Shown: piece after piece, positions 1 to 10,318 of the stretch
Position numbering within the stretch: the first letter of the stretch is position 1
How the letters are laid out: every line of letters begins with the position of its first letter
NCBI GenBank assembly: GCA_003194525.1
Contig: NBIV01000295.1
Span: forward strand, 43,168 to 107,167
Reading direction: 5' to 3'
Origin: Gracilariopsis chorda
Lineage: Eukaryota; Rhodophyta; Florideophyceae; Gracilariales; Gracilariaceae
DNA: 64,000 nt
The notes under the pieces: generated by a model
What the model was told of the DNA's origin: nothing
The model's database searches: none
The model's input: the letters and a program-made list of their open reading frames with translations, nothing else
Program-made: the position numbers and the translations under genes

Positions 1-514
1 AGCTCTTCAGTGCACAATCACTGCAAAAAGCGCACGCTGGCGCAAGCTCTTTAGTGCGAAATCATGGAAACCCATCGCGCTCCCCCATCACAGTGCTTAT
101 CACCCTACTCACTGGCCGCCTTCGCGAGCGTGCGCTGATGCACGCTCTTAATTGCACAATCACGGCAGCCCATCGCTCTCCCCCCTCACAGTGCTCATCA
201 CCCTACTCACCGGCCGCCTTTGCGAGCGCGCGCTGATGCACGCTCTTCATTGCAAAATGACGGCACCCCATCGCTCGCTCTCCGCCCATCGCAGTGCTCA
301 TCACCCTACTCACCGGCCGTCTCTTCCCGTAATTTTCTTCGGGTTTCTTTCCCTTCAAGTGAATTGCCCATCAGCCTGCTGATTTGCCCTCGCCTCCGAT
401 CGCTTTTCTTTTTTTTTGAAGTGCACGTACGTTCTCGTGTTAGGGATTTGTCGTTTTAGGGGACTTGGTCTTGACACTCCACTTCTGTACCTGTTGTGGA
501 ATTTTTCATTTTGG
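1..514 (+). repeat. Left terminal inverted repeat of the MULE, with three 98-bp tandem units
   Basis: Three tandem units start at 46, 144 and 242, each opening with GCTCTT and containing CAGTGCT.ATCACCCTACTCAC. The rest of the TIR (about 336-514) is single copy and has a close inverted counterpart in the right TIR, including the run TTTTTTTTGAAGTGCACGTACG near 411-431. Short ORFs here come from the repeats and are not genes. Bases 515-728 are the leader of the protease gene. Confidence 0.85.
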
Positions 515-728
515 ATCTCTCCGTTGTATGGAAGCCTTTTGGAACCATCGGATTGATTTGAAGTGAATGTTTATTAGAACGTTGCGTGCGTCGTTGTTTC
601 CTTGGACTGTCTGAGACTACTTGTTTGGCGTGATCTTAGTATGGTACGGGTATGCTAAGACTTCTGTATGAAACTGGTTTATCGTGTTCAAGGCCTCTAT
701 TTGCACGGTGTCAAGCGATATTATATCT

Positions 729-1703
729 ATGAAGAGTACAACGAAAGATAACCGCAATGGTCGTCCAAGCTATGAGCTTCTCACACGTTCTGAAAGAAAG
801 GCAATTGATAAGTTTCTATGCGATTTAGAAACATTTACGGGGCCTATGTGTAACAGTTCGCGCCTGTCGAAGCAACTAACGGCAGTTCGAGACCATTTTG
901 CCAAACTGTTTATCAACGATCGAAACCAGGTCCATTCTAATATCTTCTTGAGAAACTTTTATCCCGAAAAGCTAATGTGTAATGTGCTCATAAGTGCAGG
1001 AATAACTTATCTGAGACCGAAGGAAGGAGTAGTATTCTGCAGCTGTGTCACCGGGGCCTACCTTATGGGCATGTATCATTCGTTCTATGCTGGAAAGAAG
1101 AGGCCTCTATACAAGCAAGAACATCTCAACACATTTTTTGAACCTTTTCAAAGGCGTTTGTTTGAAGGAAATGCCGAAATAACTACGGTTGTCGCTCCAT
1201 TGAACTTTGAAAACAAGCACTGGGGTATGATCGTGGCTCGCAGAATTCCGAACTCTTCACAAAGAACTGAATCGCGAGTTGTGATGTTTGGTCATAGCAT
1301 TGGTTGGAAATGCCCCGCACACGTTATTGAGTTCTTCAAGGCAGCATTTGACTATGCTTTTCTTTCTCACAGAGTGCAATGGACTACATGTAAAAAGAAC
1401 TATCTTCTTGATTTTCTTAAATTCGAAAAGCAGCCAGACTCCTATAGCTGTGGGGCATATGCTCTGGCTGCATGCACTACATATACTTCTGATACTGGCC
1501 ATCTACCTGAAGAAACGATTGCTTCCGGCTATGACTCCACCTATACCGCTAAGTACAAGGGGGCATCGGTCAGATGTAGGGTGATGAACATCATATATGC
1601 ATACGAGGAGAATGGTAATACTGAAGTTACGGAAGCTGAAGTTTCCATATTTCAGCATAAGAATCGATACATTTGGCTCCGCAGACGAAATGATGGTGGG
1701 TAA
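729..1703 (+). CDS. Ulp1-like (C48-type) cysteine protease of the MULE
   Basis: The product resembles the C-terminal domain of Ulp1/SENP de-SUMOylating proteases, as carried by some plant MULEs. Counting from the ATG at 729 (324 residues), the expected catalytic order is visible: His164 in NKHWG, Gln235 in KQPDSYSCG, and the nucleophile Cys241 followed by Gly. The position that usually holds the catalytic Asp (a D-S pair after a beta strand) reads MFGHS, so Asp appears replaced by His189; activity is uncertain. An in-frame GTG at 684 extends the frame but the ATG is the simpler start. The reading frame continues past the TAA at 1701-1703 into the next ORF, so the stop could be natural or could separate parts of a once longer protein. 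Function inside the element is unknown. Confidence 0.75.
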   Translation: MKSTTKDNRNGRPSYELLTRSERKAIDKFLCDLETFTGPMCNSSRLSKQLTAVRDHFAKLFINDRNQVHSNIFLRNFYPEKLMCNVLISAGITYLRPKEGVVFCSCVTGAYLMGMYHSFYAGKKRPLYKQEHLNTFFEPFQRRLFEGNAEITTVVAPLNFENKHWGMIVARRIPNSSQRTESRVVMFGHSIGWKCPAHVIEFFKAAFDYAFLSHRVQWTTCKKNYLLDFLKFEKQPDSYSCGAYALAACTTYTSDTGHLPEETIASGYDSTYTAKYKGASVRCRVMNIIYAYEENGNTEVTEAEVSIFQHKNRYIWLRRRNDGG

Positions 1704-1742
1704 AAATACCAAAAAGAGGTTTTCAGTCCAACGTTTTTTGTC

Positions 1743-2888
1743 ATGGGTGCTTCTAGAGTAATTGAAATGGGAATCGAAGAAGTACGAAATGCTGGGGAAA
1801 GAGAAAAAGCAGCAGGAGTTGAAACTCGCTGGCAGAGAATCGAAGCGCTTCGTAACGCTGAGAAGGATTGGCACTCTCAAAGTTCCAAGGAAGCCTCATT
1901 ACGTCACCGTAGGGGGAGAAAACTTCGGTTCAAAGATAGCTACGTAACAGTTTCGGGAATTATTGAAGGATTATTGCAAGCAGTACTGACCACCAATGAA
2001 AATGAAGCGACCGCAACAGCTCTTGTCGGAAACGAGGAAGGTGTTGGATGTACCATTACGCAGGAGAACACAACAAGCGACAGCAAAGTCATCTTTTCGA
2101 AGGTGGAGGACATAAATCCTGGAATACGAACCTCAACTCGTGTGACAGAGACTAATGAAACCCGAGATCTTCCATACTTTGTGTACCAGCTTTCAAAAGA
2201 AGGGGAATTGTTTGGAGTACATCGTTTCAGACCAATCTGTAGAAAACATGTCCAAAGAATTACTTTGACCAGTGCAAGGCTTCGCTGTATTCGATAGAAG
2301 CCTCCCCACTCATGCAGAACCGTGATTTCTGCCAACCTCATTCACTCTACAATGATGTGGCAGATTTCGAGAAACTATCCACACACGCATGAGCTCAGCC
2401 CTGTCCAAAATGACATATGCTTAGCCAGATTTCATTCCGCTATAACATCTATGAAAAGTAGGTTTAAGGAATGGACAGCAAGGAGCATATTTCAGGGCGC
2501 AAAAATTCCCTGGGAGGTATTCGAAGCAACACTAGTCCCTTTTCACAGCAGAACATCTCCCTGTTCAGGAATAATATCCACATCGCTTCTGGACGGTATT
2601 GAAAAGGCAGAGTGTGCACTTTCTGAATGTAGAAAGGGATGCACCAATGAGATGAGTACTTCTGGGTACAGTGAAATCGTAAGAGCCCGAAGTATTGCTC
2701 CTACTAGTACCGCTAACGACAGAAAAACTTCACAAGTTGGAAAGGTGGAGACAGACAAGTCTCTAATAGGAGTTGAGAAAATTGGTCTTGCGCATCACAT
2801 GAACACCGAGAAAGAGAGAACAGTATTGGATTTGGTGGACAGCTCAGAGGCATTCTCGGATCAGGTGTTGATTTTAGTCCACCCTTAG
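1743..2888 (+). pseudogene. MULE-internal charged ORF of unknown function, split by a stop
   Basis: This is an open frame in the same register as the protease gene, interrupted by a single TAG at 2295-2297 and ending with TAG at 2886-2888. I recognise no domain. The first half is basic and rich in Glu, Arg and Lys; the second half is Ser- and Glu-rich. Because the frame stays open for nearly 1.15 kb apart from one stop, it probably was coding, either as a tail of the Ulp1-like protein or as the N-terminal part of the transposase that follows 33 bases downstream in another frame. Which of these applies cannot be decided here. Confidence 0.5.
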
Positions 2889-2920
2889 GTCTTGAAGAAA
2901 GAAATGAGGAACAGTCAGAG

Positions 2921-5900
2921 TTGAGACCAAAGCAAGATGAATGGTCTGCGTATTCAGACAGCTCAAATTCTGGAGAATATGAAGATGCCTCACTGCTTAT
3001 AGACACATTTCTAGAAGATGAGCAGCCTCCGCCGTACAAGCTTTTTCACGGAGAAGCACGTAGTGCGCCTCAACGTGAACTTGTGAAGCACATGACTGAA
3101 GTAGAATCTGAAGATGTAAAGAAATGGGAAACGGACAGCTCAGACGGCTCATCATTTGAGATAAGACGTATGGAAGAATGTGAAGCTCTCTTCAAGAGAG
3201 CACTCAGCTCGTTCGTGTCAGGCTTACAAGAAAACGCCTCCAGTAGTACAGTCCTGAAAGAAATTCAATATATTGGCAATTGCTTTGGACACCAACTGCG
3301 CATTCGGGATTCTTCATATCATAAGCACATTCCAGCAGCCACTGCTAGCCCAGACAATACTGATAGTGATTGGGTTCTTAAACGAGCATTCGTAGAATGC
3401 AAAATGAGGGGTTGCTCTTTCTCATTCGTCATAAAAACGGTCGATAGGCTTGCCGGCATGGATGAAAACGATAGCACTGTCAAGGGATACAGATACAGAA
3501 TGAGGACTTGGTCTCATAATCATGAGCCGATCTGTGAGCTGACCATAGGCAGCCTACCCTTAAATCTTCAAAAAGAAGCTTTATAGATGAAAAACGATCT
3601 TTATATTCCATTCAAACACATTATCGCACTATTGGAAGCAAAGTAGAAGGTCTCAATCGATACAAAGGGCTTACAAAATAAGATTTCGTATGCGAAAGGC
3701 GTGGATACCCCACTCCAGGAAGAGGGTATGAGACCTTGTAAGGAACTGATTGCGATCAGAGACGCAGACACCCAGAATCGGGTATTTCTCACCGTTGGAG
3801 AGGAGGGGAGAATGGATTACGCGGCGTGGACGTATAGACATTGGATGGATGACTACGAACGATACGGATTTGTTCCCGGTATAAGTATCGACTGCAAAGC
3901 CATATCCAATCGCTTCGGACTCCCGCTGCTGACCATTAATGGGAGAGCAAACGATGGCTGTGTGCTCACTTTTTTCATGGCTTTTATCTCTAATGACACT
4001 GAAGAATGATTTAGGAGAATACTATCCCAGTTTCGTTCTAGTATTCAAGTTTCCCCGGCGATGATCGCAATGGACCAGAGTATACCGTGCATGAACGCCA
4101 CTAAGAAGGTCTTCCCCACGTCATAAATTGCCCTTGACGAGTGGCACCTGAATCAGAATCAACTCCGGAATTCTGGGAGCTGGTGCTCAAAGATCGGTTG
4201 CAAAGGAATGTCAGAAGAAATGTCAAGGGACCTTTTCAAAATGAGGCAAACAAGAACGGAAGGCAAATTCATTTCCAGGCGGAACGAGTTCGAAAGGAAG
4301 TACTTTTATCAGTTTCAACAAGAACCGCCGCAGTGGTTTAAGTTTCTATATCAGAAAAATGCTGAAATGATCGTTGCATACTATCGCAATCGATTCGTTC
4401 CCTTCCGGTTTCTTTTCTAAGGTACAGGGTACACGGAATGCTCGAACTCTTCCTACCGCAGAAATAAAATGCAAGGCAAAGTACCATTGTGGAAGATACC
4501 CAGCGAGATGCTTCGATTAACCAACAGGAGCCGTAATAATCGTTTCGCTTCTAGATCCAAAGTGTTGAAACCTCAGAGCCTCACAAACCGGAAGATCACA
4601 ACCTGCCAGCTGCCCATACCGCAAGCACTGCTTCATACGCTCATCACCCAGTACACCGCCTACTCTTCGCACAAATTCGTAGATCTAAGCGTTATCCCAA
4701 GTAGAAATTACGTCGTCTTCGACGTAAGCATTGAGCCATTGACTGGTGCACGATGGGCTGATACCAGATTTGATGATCACCATGTTCTAGAAACAGTAGT
4801 GGTGTTATCGGTGAAGTGGTCAGGAACATTACAACCAGGTCACGATACTTCAGAAACAGGAGCAGTCACAGCATCTGTCTACCAAGTGTTTCTCACGAAC
4901 TTTGCCAATCGGAATTACAATAGCGCTGATGCCCTCGTGGCATCATGCACCTGTGGTCAACATGCCGTGGCCGGATTTCCATGTCGACACATAGTTAGAT
5001 GTGCAGTCACGTACCCAGAGCTGCTATACCAAAAACCGCAGTTAAAGAATGTTCTTGGCAATCGAGTGCAGTTGGAGGCTCTTTTTGATTCCTATTGGAA
5101 AGTAAACGATGACGAACACACAAAGATGCATCTATCAAGTATCAGGCGGAAGATCGGAAAAGAACATGCGCAGGCCAGAAAATCAGATTCCAAAAGTGAG
5201 GCAGCCAAAACTTTGGATGAGGACATATGCTGGAACAACTTTAGTTCGCAGATCGATGAAAAGGTAAAAACTTACTTGTCTTGGTCTGACGGACGGGCAG
5301 TGTTTGATAAGATGCATCGCTTAGCAACAGATCTCGGACCAATCGCACTTCGCAGCATTAAGATGGTGTTAGAAACTTCAATACAAGCTCGTGCGAAAGG
5401 CCAAGCCCCAATTCTTCCTGCAAACTATGTTAAACTGAAATCAAAGTCCAAGGAGATCTTGTCAGGCCGGAAAACGGATAATGATGAACTTGTTCGTATC
5501 ATTCAGAACCCAAACATGGGTCTTACTCGCAACGAAAAGTGCAAAAGAGGACGCATGGAAGTAGTGAAGAGAAAAAGTCATCGAGTTTCAGAGCAGCGGC
5601 ATCCCCGTGGGTCTCGGATATCTTCACAGAGTATCGTTTTTGCCGAGAACCATGAATCGTCAATTTCCAAGAAATATGTCAATAGTGCAATCGACAAATG
5701 TCTTTCAACCATTTGTGGTACAAACCGTATAGCGCCTCAACATGAAAAATGCCACAAACAACAAAACAGTGGAGTGTCAAGACCAAGTCTCCTAAAACGA
5801 CAAATCTCTAACCCGAGATCGTACGTGCACTTCAAAAAAAAGAAATGCGATCGGAGGCGAGGGCAAGTCAGCAGGCCGATGGGCAATTCAATTGAAGAGA

Positions 5901-5944
5901 AAGAAACCCGAAGAAAATTTCGGGGAGAGACGGGAGGTAAGTAG
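2921..5944 (+). pseudogene. MULE transposase, degenerate
   Basis: One reading frame runs for about 1,000 codons and carries all MULE transposase landmarks in order. About 3390-3545 encodes a WRKY-GCM1/FAR1-type zinc finger (CKMRGC followed by WSHNHE). About 3870-4006 encodes the start of the catalytic core (SIDCKAISNRFGLPLLTING, then ISNDTEE). About 4060-4300 holds MIAMDQS, a VFP motif, EWHLNQN and MSRDLFKMRQTRTEGKF, typical of the middle of the core. About 4948-5020 encodes a SWIM finger, CTCG followed by FPCRH. In-frame stops lie at 3584 (TAG), 3644 (TAG), 4007 (TGA), 4124 (TAA) and 4418 (TAA), yet no frameshift is needed. The basic C-terminal tail runs into the right TIR. The protein would have cut and joined element ends; this copy cannot make it without suppression. 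Confidence 0.85.
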
Positions 5945-6170
5945 GATGATGAGCACTGCGATGAGCGGAGAGCGATGGGCTGCCGTGATTGTGCAATGGA
6001 GAGCGTGCGTCAGCGCGCGCTCGCAAAGGCGGCCGGTGAGTAGGGTGATGAGCACTGTAAAGGGGAGAGTGATGGATTGCAATGATTGTGCACTGAAGAG
6101 CTTGCGCCAGCGTGCGCTTTTTGCCGTGATTGTGCACTGAAGAGCTTGCGCCAGCGCGCGCTTTTTGCGC
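5738..6170 (-). repeat. Right terminal inverted repeat of the MULE, with two 98-bp-type units
   Basis: The reverse complement of this segment matches 1-514. It has only two of the ~98-bp units against three on the left, and two copies of the short outer motif containing GCGCGCTGGCGCAAGCTCTTC. Unequal unit number indicates expansion or contraction inside one TIR after, or despite, transposition. The last 200 bases of the transposase frame overlap the inner part. Confidence 0.85.
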
Positions 6171-6420
6171 TTTGGAATCCAAAGTTGAGCGGCTGCGGCA
6201 CGTGCATCGCACGAGCCGCAGCAGAATGACTTGGCACAAGGTGAGTGGGTACATATCTACATAGGCGCCGTGTCAGGCTGAACTCTGCGTTCTGGTTGGT
6301 GTGAATAAAATATGTTCTGCTGAGTTGTGGAGGTGGACCTCTGCTTACAGCTGAGGCTGAACTCTGTGCACTGATTGGTGGAAAATCTACATTTTGTACA
6401 TTATGTAGATTCAGCAAAAG

Positions 6421-6526
6421 CCCTGCTGGAGCACTCTACACGTGTGTTCCAGCAGTGCTGGAACATTCTACCAACTTCGCGACCGACAATATTGCTATTT
6501 GGCTATTTACATATAGCCGCAACAGT
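6421..6526 (-). repeat. Fragment of a family A LTR end plus adjoining flank, duplicated from the 46.8-kb region
   Basis: Bases 6421-6490 match the TGTCGG... end of a minus-oriented family A LTR, and 6491-6526 match the sequence that flanks the solo LTR at 46850. The copy continues after the Harbinger insertion at 9098-9119. The rest of that LTR is absent upstream: 6171-6420 shows no LTR similarity and no gene. Confidence 0.75.
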
Positions 6527-6737
6527 GGGTGCATGCAGAAATCAACAGAACGCCAGCCCAAAAAAATTTTGGCGTCTATCCTGTTGTCTTCAGAAATGGG
6601 CCGCCAAACCAACGCGCCAAATATTGGCGCCAAAGAAGCAACCCAAACCCCTTCAGTTCCATCGCTTGGCACCATAATAACCACGTCGTAAATGATCTCA
6701 GATCAACCTTCTGCTCTCTACATCCTCTTTCCCAACC

Positions 6738-7586
6738 ATGGCACAAGCCAATACCAGCCTTTCTATTCCCTCTCTTTCCCAATGTCATAACCAAAACGAG
6801 CAAGCACAGCCTTCTCAAAACCAAACACAGAATGTAGATAACCATGCTGCAGCCGCCAAGAAGTCACCAAAAAAAGCAACCAAAGGTCGTTCAGGAGCTC
6901 CAAACTACACCAGCACCGACGTTACTGCTCTTCTTGACATTGTGGAAAAGGTGGAACCTATTGGAGCAAACATTTGGGCGGTTGTCGAGCAGGAATTTGA
7001 GTTATGGAGCAAAGCCAACGTCCGACCATCTCGAGATATGGATTCACCCAAGAATAAGTTTGATAAGCTCTGCAATGCAAAAAAACCGACAGGTGACCCA
7101 TCATGTCCACCAAATGTTCGTCGAGCAAAACATATCGCTCGCGATATACAGAGTACGATAGCAGCAAAACTGGTAGGAGACGAAGAAAGCGATGTAGAAG
7201 AAACCGACACACAGAACGACAGTGGATGTGACAAGCAACCAGGCGACGCAGCAATCGGTGTTCGCGAAAAACGTAGGCCTATTGCCCAAGCTGGACTACA
7301 CACGGAGAAGCCCAAAACGGAAGATATTATGACCAGTAGTATTGAGAGCATGACCAAGTTTATGGGCATAAAAGCCACTTCTATGTCGGTCCCGGACCCA
7401 ATATCGAGCACAATGCAGAACCAGGAGGTTATCATTCAACAGGCAGTGCAGAAAGAAGTCGCAGATCTAAAGAAGACAGTTAATGAAACCATGACGGACA
7501 CGAAAACGATGATTGTGGGACTCAATGCCGCCGTTCAGGCTTTAGTGGGAACGCTCTCTTCGACAGTGCAGAGGGAAAATTCTTAG
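6738..7586 (+). CDS. SANT/Myb-like DNA-binding protein of Harbinger copy 1
   Basis: This intact 282-codon ORF starts with ATG after a 210-base leader. Residues about 50-130 form a SANT/Myb-like helical domain: YTSTDVTALLDIVEKVEPIG, a spaced W in IWAVVEQEFELW, then KFDKLCNAKKPTGDP and NVRRAKHIARDIQ. A decayed homologue lies at 44303-44619. In Harbinger elements the second ORF encodes such a Myb-like protein, which binds element ends and helps nuclear import of the transposase. An acidic linker (about 150-185) and a C-terminal region with heptad-like spacing (about 225-280) follow, suggesting oligomerisation. It converges on the transposase with a 136-base gap. It is the only undamaged gene of the element. 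Confidence 0.8.
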   Translation: MAQANTSLSIPSLSQCHNQNEQAQPSQNQTQNVDNHAAAAKKSPKKATKGRSGAPNYTSTDVTALLDIVEKVEPIGANIWAVVEQEFELWSKANVRPSRDMDSPKNKFDKLCNAKKPTGDPSCPPNVRRAKHIARDIQSTIAAKLVGDEESDVEETDTQNDSGCDKQPGDAAIGVREKRRPIAQAGLHTEKPKTEDIMTSSIESMTKFMGIKATSMSVPDPISSTMQNQEVIIQQAVQKEVADLKKTVNETMTDTKTMIVGLNAAVQALVGTLSSTVQRENS

Positions 7587-7722
7587 TAACAAAATCGTTC
7601 GTTCTATATCGAAAGTCGCCGAGCTTTCGCTCGCGCGGGGCCTTGCTTTGCTGGCAAAGTGCGCCCTAAAGCTCGCTGGCGCTCGCATTCGCGCACTTGG
7701 CTCCTCAGGCTGCGTCCCGTGC

Positions 7723-8913
7723 TCACTGATCACAAGATATATACGTGTTTGCGATTTGATTTCTTCCCATTGTGCGCGTCCTAAAGTTAAGTAAACGTAC
7801 GGCCAGTTCAATTATGATAGCTCTTCTGTTGGAATCCGTTGTTAAGGTTGCCTTAAGGCAACCAAATGGACCTTTGATAGCACGTATACCCCACTCAGCA
7901 CTCTGCCGCTCACTTGGCATAATGCGTTGCATATTAAGGTCTATGGCAGCCAGTGCTTTCGATTCAGGAATGTCGCGCGTTTCGTTCGTTTTCCTTGCTC
8001 TAATAATCTTTCCATTAGTGCATTTTGTGTTGTTGACAAAAGCGGAATCACCTAGTATAGCCATCCCTGGAGGTGTCATAGTGTCTGAAAGTTTAGGGTA
8101 GTACAGACCAGAAAGTCCAGCAAGCCTTGTGTCGTGCCAGCTCCCTGGGAAGTTTATGGCGGCGTGTATTATCTCTCCATGCAAGTTAAACACAAAAAGA
8201 TTAGTAACCTCTACTTGTTGCGTGTATCCTTCGTAGTACGCATTCTGTAAATGACGATCTCCATATTCCTGGCACTTGAAACGGCCTCCGTCTGTCACAG
8301 CAAAAACGCCTTTAAGCAGCCGACCAAAGTGTTTGTTGTTCTCTAAAAGTGCCGCAGATTCTTTTTATTCGTCAAATGACAGCCAGCGCACACCAAACCG
8401 GTCTTGTTGGTCTGCTTTTGTTGTTTTAAGAAGCACAAGTAGGGCTTAATCCAGCCAGACTCCTAGAGATGATGGAACTACACCAAAGAAAGGGCAGAGT
8501 TGATATGCTTTAGATGAGAATTTCAAGTAGTACAATGCCATTCCCAATAAATCTACGCTCTGTAATAAGGGCTTCCTTCCTTGCGATGAATGCGTCCTTC
8601 GATACGGACTATTGAATGTAGATTGTGTGCGTGCATTGGAGAAAAGTGGAAGCATATCCTTGAGTAAAAGACTTTTGGTAAAGTTGGTTGTTATGATAAA
8701 ATCTTGGTCAGTGCCATGGAGGAGAATTTGCTGCCATGGTGTTGGTTGATGAATGTATCTGAGATGTAGGAGGCCACGACGGGTGTGGTAAGCCAAATGG
8801 TGAGAACGCCTTTCCCGTTTTCGGCGTTTGGTTAATATATGTGAGCACGCAAGTATCGTTGAATAGGCGGCAACACAAGCCGAAACAGCAGCTTTGTGGA
8901 TTCTCGAGACCAT
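7723..8913 (-). pseudogene. Harbinger-type DDE transposase (DDE_Tnp_4-like), two in-frame stops
   Basis: A single minus-strand frame runs from 8913 to 7723 (about 397 codons) with only two TAA stops, at 8446-8448 and 8365-8367. The N-terminal part includes GRKPLLQSVDLLGMALYYL and FFGVVPSSLGVWLD, a helical region found before the catalytic core. The core includes VFAVTDGGRF (first acidic residue), FPGSWHDTRL, GMAILGDSAFVN (second acidic residue) and SERQSAEWGIRAIKGPFG (final acidic residue region). A second copy at 42000-42990 aligns along the whole length. Both stops are absent from that copy at the same positions, so they are lesions rather than introns. It would catalyse excision and insertion together with the SANT-like partner. 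Confidence 0.85.
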
Positions 8914-8958
8914 TCGGAGCGGTCTTACGGTCGGACAAGGTTTGGCGGACGGTTTGGC

Positions 8959-8993
8959 GATCAGAATGGACCCTCGGAGGGTCCATTCTGATC
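8959..8993. repeat. Perfect 17-bp inverted repeat with a one-base centre
   Basis: The arms GATCAGAATGGACCCTC and GAGGGTCCATTCTGATC are exact reverse complements separated by one G. It lies about 105 bp inside the right end of Harbinger copy 1, upstream of the transposase start at 8913, so it may be a subterminal binding site or a cruciform. Flanking sequence (GGTTTGGCG / CTCCAAATC) extends the symmetry imperfectly. Confidence 0.9.
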
Positions 8994-9100
8994 TCCAAAT
9001 CTGGCGTGCTGCCGACCAAATTGGTGCGGACTTGGCCTTTATTTATTGGCTTACATTTGACCAGAAGGCCAACTGGCGATTTCTGCATGCACCACCCAGT

Positions 9101-10318
9101 AGGCATGCTCTAAGCAAGGGAATGTCGCAACTGTTGAGGTCTGGGAAAACTGTGAAACTGTGAATTCTCGGATCATCCCACTGTCCGTAAGATTTCTGAA
9201 TTTGAATCCGTCGGGTGAGTCCCTCGAGACACCAAGTGTAAGTTACATGGGCAAGACGTGAGACCGAGCACAGGTAAGTGGTCAGCTTCGTGAGGAAACA
9301 ACATTCGATAATCTCGAGCCGAACTGATATCGAAAGCCCCGCGATCGTCGTAACACGCGTGGCACCACGAATACTCAAAGATCAGAAAGAAGCAAGTTCT
9401 GAGAAGCTTGGTGATGACAAGGGACGTGGGGAGGGAACTGAGACACAGATCGCTGAGGCGGAGGTTGAAGAAGACTATGTCAAAGAGGCTGAGGACGATG
9501 GAAAACGAGAAGCTTGGGGAATACTGAAAGAGAGGATGGGGAAGACGCTGTGAGAGTGCCGATTGTTGATGGAGCGGGCAATTCCCCGAATTGGAAACAG
9601 GTGTTTCCCGATAAGGAAGAACAATTCCATTTGAATCACTCTGAATTGCGCGGCAGGTAGCGCAGCGCACACGCAACCCAGATGGAACGGTGCGCAGTAG
9701 AAATAGAATATAAAAGCCGACTCTCAGAGGAAGAACTCTGGGAGAAGGAGGAAACCTCAGTAGGACTTCTGAGGTCTTCGTGCCTGTTTAGTTTCCTTGC
9801 GAGAATACCACACACAGTCGATATTCGCCTGCGTAGCGTACCCGAGCAACACCGAGGAAGACGCTGTGAGGGATGCTGAGGAAGCCGCTGTGAGGGGTGC
9901 TGAGTAAGACGCTGTGAGAGAGGCTGAAGAGGAAACTGTGAGGGAGGCAGCGGAGCGCACTGTGGGAGAAGATACGGAGAACAATGATGTCCATGATGCT
10001 TACTACAGGGACGACGTTCAGGTGGCAAGATGTCTGAGTACGATTCATCGGACGATGAATCTTATCATCAATCTCACAAAAGCACATGTGATCTGACCGA
10101 CGAGAATTCCACCGAGGACACCGGGTCCAGAGGCTCAAATAGCGAACAGGACACGCAAAGCATTCCACATATTGGTTTACTGTGTATTGCAGAAGTAGAT
10201 CAGCTCCGACCGGTATGAAATGGAAAACTGCTGCGTGTCAGTGATCATGTCATCGATGACGGCTGCGAGCGTATTGCTATATAACTCCCAGAAGCACCGA
10301 ATCAAGTGATGGAGCCGC
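9101..10318. other. Intergenic region with acidic-repeat sequence, no confident gene
   Basis: Several short open frames overlap but none is convincing. Plus-strand sequence at about 9845-9990 repeats a roughly 24-base theme (GAAGACGCTGTGAGAGAGGCT-like, with variants), which translates to AVRxAEE-type acidic repeats broken by a TAA. Bases 10030-10218 encode a Ser/Asp/Glu-rich stretch (SEYDSSDDESYHQSH). This could be a decayed acidic-repeat gene or low-complexity 3' flank of the gene downstream. I see no domain. Confidence 0.5.

Larger units (their letters stand above)
1..6170 (+). mobile_element. Mutator-like DNA transposon (MULE) carrying an Ulp1-like protease
   Basis: The two ends are inverted copies of each other: 1-514 matches the reverse complement of about 5738-6170, and all MULE-type coding sequence lies between them on the plus strand. 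The order is TIR, Ulp1-like cysteine protease, a charged ORF of unknown role, transposase (zinc finger, catalytic core, SWIM finger), TIR. MULEs of plants (Kaonashi/KI-type) are known to carry ULP-like protease genes, so the gene set fits a recognised theme. The left tip is probably outside the window, because the right TIR continues about 25 bases beyond the homologue of base 1. A 9-bp target duplication therefore cannot be checked. The transposase has five in-frame stops, so this copy is inactive. Confidence 0.85.
6527..9097. mobile_element. PIF/Harbinger-type DNA transposon, copy 1, with TSD AGT
   Basis: The ends are GGGTGCATGCAGAAATC on the left and, reading inward on the opposite strand, GGGTGGTGCATGCAGAAATC on the right; the left end lacks three bases. 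AGT directly repeats at 6524-6526 and 9098-9100. The unoccupied form of the same site (AACAGTAGGCATGCTC) is at 46884-46899, which fixes the boundaries. Two convergent ORFs inside, a SANT/Myb-like protein and a DDE transposase, match the two-gene layout of Harbinger elements. The usual Harbinger target is a 3-bp TWA; here it reads AGT. Confidence 0.88.
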
